Shown here in pieces: positions 56,649-64,000 of a stretch of DNA of 64,000 bases; the stretch's first letter is position 1, and each line of letters starts with the position of its first letter. The DNA comes from Allium sativum (Eukaryota > Streptophyta > Magnoliopsida > Asparagales > Amaryllidaceae). A program made the position numbers and the translations under genes. Location: the NCBI GenBank assembly GCA_030737875.1, contig CM060920.1:483506861-483570860 (forward strand), given 5' to 3'. The notes beneath the pieces are model-generated. The model had not been told where the DNA came from and did not search any database. It worked only from the letters and a program-made list of their open reading frames with translations.

Positions 56649-58304
56649 TGTTACGACCCGAATTTGCTAGCCTCCGAGGAGACCGGAAATCACGTATTAT
56701 AATGAGAACACTACAAATTCGAACGCAAATGACAGAACATTTCATTGTTATTACAATAATTATATCAAAGTACAAGAATATAACAGAGTACAAATAAATA
56801 ATATACATTTGATTACTATTAGAGATTTAAATTATAATGCAGCGAAAAAATGATACATAACACAACTGAAAGAAGTATACGGATACAGAGCTTTCCGAAT
56901 ATAGCTTCAGCTGTAAACCAGGACCCTGTAAAATAGAGATCTGCAAAACCAAAACTATTAGCTTCCCATGTGGAAAATAGGGGTACCCAGAGTTTATGTT
57001 AAAACAATAAACCCCGAGTCAGTCATGGGACTGGTGTGAGAACTAAAACAGTTATTAGCTTGATTTTAAAGTTAGATAAATCAAGGGACCACGCCGTATA
57101 ACACAGAATGGGTTTAACCCCAAGAATACCGGTGCATAAAAGATACAGCGCAATGCTAAACAGAAAAATGAAGCTATTATAAGACTCAGGTCCTATCACA
57201 CAATGCAACGCAAGCCCGAGGATAGAGTTTTACCTTGTAATAGCCAAAAATGCTTGGTACGTGAAATTTCATATTTTATTATTACTATAAGTGAATAAAT
57301 CAACTTCAAATGTAAATGTATCAATCATAGGCGGCATATGCACCCATATATTACATCGCCAAATATATATTTACAACTAAAATTGTGAAATCACGTATTG
57401 GAAAGTGGGTTTCCATCTATGAACCAAGGCAAGCGATCATCCTTACTGATTCGAGACTCTCTAGCCCGAGCCTCAGGATACAGTCGCAACTGCACCTGCG
57501 GTTAGCGGTAGGGTCGGTCATCCGTCGATGATTGGCAATGCCATAAACTATATGTTAGCCTACCCTATAGGGCATAAAACCTGGTCAGTATATCGACCGT
57601 AACATCCATTTTTCCCTTATATATCTGAGGCGCCTCGCAATCCATCATCCAGTAATAATAAGCAACATCCACATGAGTAAACAGTCTGGGCTCCATACCT
57701 TGATGTTACTCCTAGCTAGAAACTAACATATGTCCATTTCCTTGAAGTCCTCATCCCGTTTCTGGTTCATACCGGGGTGTGAAGCTCACGAATAACGCTA
57801 CACAAATCCATGCTAATTTACGTTGTGCTTTGATCAACAACCACAAGACTTTTCTTTTCAACAAAAGCCTTAATCATTTGCATCTTAGCATGCCACACTG
57901 TCATTCCATAACTTACCACTAATTTCCACCAATATATAACCTCAAAGCTCGTACGTCTCAGAGAAGGGTGTTAAGCAAGAGAATAAATTCTCCACCACCA
58001 AACAGATATATATATATATATAGCAGAGATCAACGAATGCAATATAAAGGAATCAATGTCAGACACCCCATCCATTTGCAAGTCCGTTCTGGGTCTGAAC
58101 GAAACCAGGGGCACCTTATTCCTCGTCCCATATGTCCAATACAGGAGAGAGGCCCTCGCATATTCAATCGATCTCCAAGTACGTCTGGACGATCACCACT
58201 TATTACCTTGTCTTGGGTGTACAGCCCGATCAAGACATCAGTAATCATCCAAACAATTTGAAGAACTCCGGTCTTCAATCACCATCTTCATCGTCGACTT
58301 ATCG
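56649..58304 (-). mobile_element. Element C2, 5' LTR, left 1.66 kb
   Basis: Starts TGTTACGACCCGAATTTGC, unlike the TGAGAGAACC edge of C, but then follows the C LTR (matching 29510-31000) at lower identity: GGGACCACGCCGTATAACAC, TCTGGGTCTGAACGAAACC, GGGTGTACAGCCC. It is cut at 58304 by the plus-strand LTR C3. A diverged subfamily. Confidence 0.85.
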
Positions 58305-60187
58305 TGTAATAACCCGAAAATCTGAGGCAATTTAAAATTTTTATTTTGGCAATTTTAGTGAATTTTGATTATTTAAAATGAATTATTTTAAATAATAACG
58401 ACGAGAAATTTATTTTAAATGGAAATAGAACGTATATATTTATTTGAATCGTCGTTAGAATATAAATATTTATTTATATATATAAAAGAAATTGAAAATG
58501 GCGCGGTAGTTCGATAATTCGATTTCAAAGTTCAAATGAATGTACAGGATTCAAAATAAACCGGATTTTAGTGAAAACAAAAATATTTGAATCTATTTGA
58601 GAATATCTTTCCAACGAATTCGAAAAATCAAAATTTCATAGCGGGAATCAAAAGTTACGTCCAGTTGAATATTCAGAATAGTCGCTATGGAATTCTGGCC
58701 CTTAAAAATAGCCATTTTGCAAACGACCTCGGTTTTCGACGAAACCACTTTTGTTGGATCCATGATGTCAAGTTATTGCTAGGTTTCAAAATTCATAATT
58801 TTCTGAATCAATATGTGAGCGTGGTAAAGGAAAACGCGTTTGACCAATTTCAATTGATTTTAAACGACTGGAAAATGGCCATTTTTCAAACGGTCTCAGA
58901 ATTTGACGAAATTTGTTTTGTTAGGACCGTGTCATCAATACGAAGCTAGAAAATATTTTTTGGGAATTTTTAGAGTCCATATGTGGCCCCAGTAAATTGA
59001 AATGTGCGTTCAAAATCAATATATAGATTTATATTTTGATTTTGATGGAAACTGATCGAAACGATCGAATCAGCCTACGATACCTATCCCATTGTGTTCG
59101 GAATGGGGGTAATTATCTAGGGACGACAGGCGGCGGGTCTCGTTTGGAAGATCGAAATTTAAAGTTGCTTTTTGGAATTTAAAAATAATAAAATATATAT
59201 AATTTACTTTCAAACCCCTCCCTCCCCTTTATCTTCCACGATGGAATTCATTCAGTATAATAAAAAAACCTAGCTAATCCTGTCGCTCCCCTCCCTGGCG
59301 TCGCCTCCGCCCATCACCACCACCCCCAGCGCCGCTTCGCTCCGATGATACCCCCCTCTCCCCGTTCTCCTCCACCCTCCCTTCACTAAAAAGACCCAAA
59401 CCCCCATCAGAAAACCGCCGCCGCCGCTTCTTCTTCCTCCTCCTCCACCGTTCGAGACCCCCGCCCCCAGCTCCGTCGTGTTCCCTCAGGCGAGCCACCA
59501 CCTCGCGGAAACCCCCTTCCTCTATGGAAAACCGTGCCCCCTGCTACTTTCCCCTCTTTAATCTTAGCCGATTTCAACTGTAAGTTTTCGATTTATTTTA
59601 TGTTCATTTAGCATAAAGTTTATATTTTTATTTGCATAAAGTTTATATTTTTATTAGCCTAAAGTTTTCATAAAATATGATTTTTATGAAGGTAAAGATT
59701 TGATTTTTGAACGATGTAAAGATATGAACTTTATATGTATGTGAATGATGAAAAGATAAGATTATTAGAAATATAAAAGTACGATTTTTAATATAAAGTT
59801 GAAGTTATAAAACCGTGATTTTTATGTTGTTAGGAATAAAAAGATCGAATTTTATGTAGCGAAAAGTTGGGATTTTTAAAAGAGGAAGTTTGGATTTCCA
59901 AAAACGAAAAGATTTAATTTTTATAAGTAGAAAGTCATGATTTTGTTTAGTTAAAAACATGATCTTTATTTGTATAAAAATATGATTTTTTATATAGTAT
60001 AGATAATAAAAATATGATTTTTATATTATAGAAAAAATAAAAATATAATTTTTATGTTATAGAAAGAATAAAAATATGATTTTTATATTATCGAAGTATT
60101 AAAAATTCGATCTTTATTATGTAGAAGGAGCAAAGATGTGATTTTTATATGAGTGGTGATATGAAAATATAATCTTTATTATATGAG

Positions 60188-60289
60188 TAGCGGTATAAAA
60201 ATAGAATTTTTATCTATATAGTAGCGGTATAAAAATAGAATTTTTATCTATATAGTAGCGGTATAAAAATAGAATTTTTATCCATATAG
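60188..60289. repeat. 34-bp tandem repeat in C3
   Basis: Three units beginning TAGCGGTATAAAAATAGAAT at 60188, 60222 and 60256: a local expansion of one stem-loop unit of the A/T array, not seen in C. Confidence 0.85.
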
Positions 60290-61008
60290 CGTAATTATTA
60301 AAATGTAATTTTTATATACATGACAACGATATAAAAATGCGATTTTTATATATGTAGTGGATACGGTCGATGAAAGTGACAAAAGGCGAGCACGACGAAG
60401 ATTTCTACATAAGAAGAGTCGCGGTGTTTGGTTTAGCTTTTCAGTGAGAACTCCTCACTTTTATTTTATTTTCTAGTTGAAATATATACTAGGATGCAGA
60501 CGGTGCTTAGCAGCACCTGACACCCGTCGTCCACAGACCATGGATGACTTGTTTGTTTGATTTCTGTGTTGTGAAATTTGATTGTGTGATGTGGAATGAA
60601 ATAAAATATTTTATAGTTAAAAATATGATTTTTAACGTGTATATAAAATAAATATTTATAAACAAATCGGAGATTTGTTTATATACACTGATTTGATTGA
60701 TATTGATTGGGACGATAAATTTTACACATCGCCCAACCTCACAAATAAAATATGTGTTTGTTGATTTGAAACCCCTCACTGGTATTGGGATGATATTTGA
60801 CGTACACTAATCCCGATTGTTTAGTTGTATGTCAATCGATGGGTTGACAGATTGTGTAAGCATTAATTATTTATATTTAATGCTTATGCAGTTGTGTGGT
60901 GCACTCTGGATGATGGTTGATTATTTATCGTTGCTTTTATATACATGTGTTGTAGAAAATCCATATAATTAACATTATATGGTAATTGATTGGGTCTCAT
61001 TCCAATAA

Positions 61009-61152
61009 TTGAAAATAAATTCATGTGTTGAATTGAAAATAAATTCATGTGTTGAATAGAAAATAAATTCATGTGTTGAATAGAAAATAAATTCATGTGT
61101 TGAATTGAAAATAAATTCATGTGTTGAATTGAAAATAAATCCATGTGTTGAA
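61009..61152. repeat. 24-bp tandem repeat in C3
   Basis: Six units of TTGAAAATAAATTCATGTGT+TGAA at exact 24-bp period, followed by decayed units to about 61180. It expands the CAACACATGAAT word scattered in C. Confidence 0.9.
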
Positions 61153-64000
61153 TTGTAAAATATTCATGTGTTGAATAAAAGTCATGTTGATTAGATTGAC
61201 GCCATTTTGACGTGAACGATATTTATATCGATTTTATTCATTTTTATAATGAATATAGAAAAGAAAGTGATTTCAAAATATAACGTTTTGAAAATATTAT
61301 CATCTGTATATCGATGATGTGGAATATTCAATTTTGATTCGAAATTGAGTATGAAGTTGAAATCGTTTCGAAAACAAATTTAAAACAATTTATAAAATAC
61401 GTTTTGAAAGAAAATCGACGAAATATATATTATATATATTATATATATAATGGCCTGAATAGAACGCGTCGCGCTGCGGCAGTTCGCGAATTTCGACCAT
61501 TGACTTCGAACTGATATTGCGGGAGATCCAATCGTCGGATTCTCCTAAAACCGGAACCGTTGGGTTCGTATCGAAAAGAGCTTTCTAACGAATATTAGAG
61601 ATTTGAAATCTAACAGTTGGATTTGGAATTATGTCCAATTCAAATTTGGAAAAGGTCAGTGTAAGTGCAGTTCGATGGCCGTTGATGGAAATTGACTGTA
61701 CGGGTCTTGATAAAATCATTAAAAATAATAATAATTTGTGTAAAATCATAAGAAATGATTTGTGAAGATTTGGGATGAAAATTTCCATATTTGAAAAGAT
61801 AAAAATAGATTTTTATCGAAATGAACTAGTTTTGAACTAGAATTAAAATCAATTTATTTTTGAAATAAATAAATTGAATTTGAAAGGGGTTTTAAAAGTA
61901 ACCAGGATTTTCAATAATTGAATTGGAATGGATTTGAATCGAAATTGTCTTTGGAAGATTTCGATGTTGGATTTCGTGATTATACAGATATTGTTATGGA
62001 AATTTGAAAGATATATTTATATCTTTATTTCCAATACGATATTTGTTGGTCGTAGAATTTGATATTGAATATAAGCCGATATATTTTCTATTCAGAGCCT
62101 TATATTTAATATCAAATGTGATTTGGGTTTGTCGTGAATGGTGTCTTCATTAACACTGTTCTTAAACCCAGTGGAGAAAAAGATTAAATCTGTTTATTTA
62201 GATTTAATGAAGTGTGCCAATTAAATAATATTTAATTGGAATTGAATTGGGATTGATTTTTGGGTTTATCATGAACGGTGTTTTAAATAACACTGGTTCT
62301 TTAACCCGATAATTAATGGAATGTGATTTTGGGTTTATCGTGAGCCGTGTTTTAAATGACATTGGTTGTTTAACCCAGTTAAAGACAGGATATTGATTTC
62401 TGTGAAGATTAAAACTAAGTGGGGTTTTAATGAATCTTTAATTAGATTGAAATGGTCAAGAATGGGGTATCACCAGTTTTTCTCCAACCGATAGTTAAAT
62501 CTTTAACTAGATTTGAATGTGAAATGGTAATTGAATTTACCGATAACACCGTGGTGTTAGATATGAAGTATGACCAGTTTTACTTCATGGGATGAATAGG
62601 TTGGGATTGGAAAATAAAATAAATGATTACTTCGGTGTGGTTCGCTAATCCCGACTAGTTTGAATTGATATTCAAAAGAAGATTAAAGAATAAATTTAAA
62701 GAATTTATCTTCGATAAAATTAATGGGAACCTTTCCCAAAGTATAAGAATATTAGAATAAAAGAATATTCTGAATTGGAATGAGGCGTATGTTGTGTTTG
62801 TGTAACACTTGTTTATTATATACGCGAGATATTCAGGAAGACTGGGTTTATCCCATTCTGAATAGCTGATTCGACGTGGTGTCGAGGATGAAGATAGTGG
62901 TTGAAGACCGGAGGTCTTCACGTCATTTGGGTGATTACTAATGATCTTGATTGGGCCGTACACCCAAGAGGAGGGAATCAGTTTGTGGTCGTCCAGACGT
63001 ACCTGGACATCGATGGATATGCGGGGTACTAGGTGCCTCCGGTTTCGTTCAGACCCAGAACGAACTTGTAAATGGACTGTGTGTCTGACATTGGATTTTA
63101 TTCTGTGTGATTGATTTCTATTAAATATATATTTGTTTGGCGATGGAGAATTTATTCTCTTGCTTAACGCCCTTCTTTGAGACATACGAGCTCAAGGGTT
63201 ATATATTGATGGATATCAAGCGCATGGAGTGAATTGCCTGTGTCACATGCCTAAGTGGCAAATGATCAAGGCTTCTGTTGAAAAGCAAAGTCTTGTGGGT
63301 GATGATCGAAGCACGGCCTGTGTGGCATAGCTTTGTGTAGCGTGGATTCGCGAGCCTCACACCCCGGTTGTGAACCAGAAATAGGAGAGGACATCAGGGA
63401 GGGCATGCGTTTCCTTCTAGCTAGAAGTGGCGTCAGCGGTTTTACACGCCCTGACGAGTTTGACTTATGTGGTTGTTGCTGTTGCGAGGCGCCTCAGATA
63501 TATCGGTCGATCCGGGACCGATGGAGTCATTGGACTCATTGACACCCCAGAGGGTGGGGAAACGCAGTGTTCAGGCGTTTTAATCCACATCGGTGGACCG
63601 GCCCTGATGATCCAAAGGTCACTCGAGCTCTGACCTGAGACACGGGCCAGAGCATCTCGAATCGGTAGAGGACTATCTTTTGCCTCGGTTCACAGATGGA
63701 AATCCAACTTCCAATATGTGACTTTGTGGTTTTATTTGTAGAGCCTAGTATGGCGACATGATATATGGTACCCATGCCGTCTATGATTGATACTTATGAT
63801 TGAAATTGTTTTATACACTATACATTTATAGTAATATCAAAATAATCTGTTTTAAACGTATCAAGCATTCTTTGGCAATTATAAGGTAAAACCCTATCCC
63901 CCGGCTTGCGTTGCATTGTGTGATAGGACATGGGTCTTATAATAGCTTCGTTTTTCCAAAAAGCATTGCGCTGTTTTGTTATATGCACTGGTATTCTTGG

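Larger units (their letters stand above)
58305..64000 (+). mobile_element. Element C3, 5' LTR in opposite orientation (runs off window)
   Basis: Starts TGTAATAACCCGAAAATCTG at 58305 and is the reverse complement of the C LTR for its whole visible length. The window ends at the counterpart of about 22318 (C numbering), so roughly 460 bp remain outside. The flank 58300-58304 is TATCG. A TATA-like AAATATATATAATTT lies at 59191-59205, followed by a C-rich block at 59270-59520. No coding capacity. Confidence 0.9.

Noticed and set aside
60884..61144. Minus-strand frame with repeated MNLFSIQH
   Set aside because: Reading of the 24-bp tandem repeat only.

Overview
This is plant nuclear DNA, almost certainly from a core eudicot with a repeat-rich genome. 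It holds one intact host gene, a three-exon nuclear rbcS (RuBisCO small subunit) gene at 45392-46169 with a chloroplast transit peptide. Almost everything else is transposable elements, most of them nested. The species cannot be read from the sequence. Most ORFs over 60 codons are element remnants or chance readings of tandem repeats.

Left part (1-20290), all minus-strand LTR elements stacked inside one another. Element A is a Ty3/gypsy chromovirus: partial 3' LTR 1-1510, decayed interior 1511-5588, 5' LTR 5589-9290. It sits inside the integrase of element B, a second chromovirus: broken gag-pol 9291-13260, 5' LTR 13261-16340. B sits in the leader of element F (leader 16341-16486, LTR 16487-17231). 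F sits in D (17232-20290), a worn LTR related to family C. The A and B LTRs carry a long R-U5 leader with tandem repeats, stem-loops and a module of about 95 bp present twice in each family. The stems of this module change sequence from copy to copy but stay paired.

Centre (20291-37577): decayed sequence interrupted by element C (21857-35994). C is a complete minus-strand LTR element with a perfect 5-bp target duplication (TCAAA). Its two LTRs are 6545 bp each, but its interior is only 1048 bp and encodes nothing recognisable. Then comes anonymous sequence and a broken Ty1/copia element, E (37578-43322).

Gene island (43323-47000): a small foldback, a duplicated upstream block, an I-box/G-box/I-box light-responsive promoter, and rbcS.

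Right part (47001-64000): a CACTA end at 47001 and a broken TNP2-type transposase (54925-56200) may belong to one CACTA element. Between them lie a foldback hairpin, a LINE-like copy with only a broken ORF1 (DUF4283 plus zinc knuckle), and palindrome-rich DNA. The transposase is cut by a partial minus-strand family-C element, C2 (56207-58304). C2's LTR is in turn split by a plus-strand family-C LTR, C3 (58305 to the window end). Family-C LTR sequence alone covers over 20 kb of the window.
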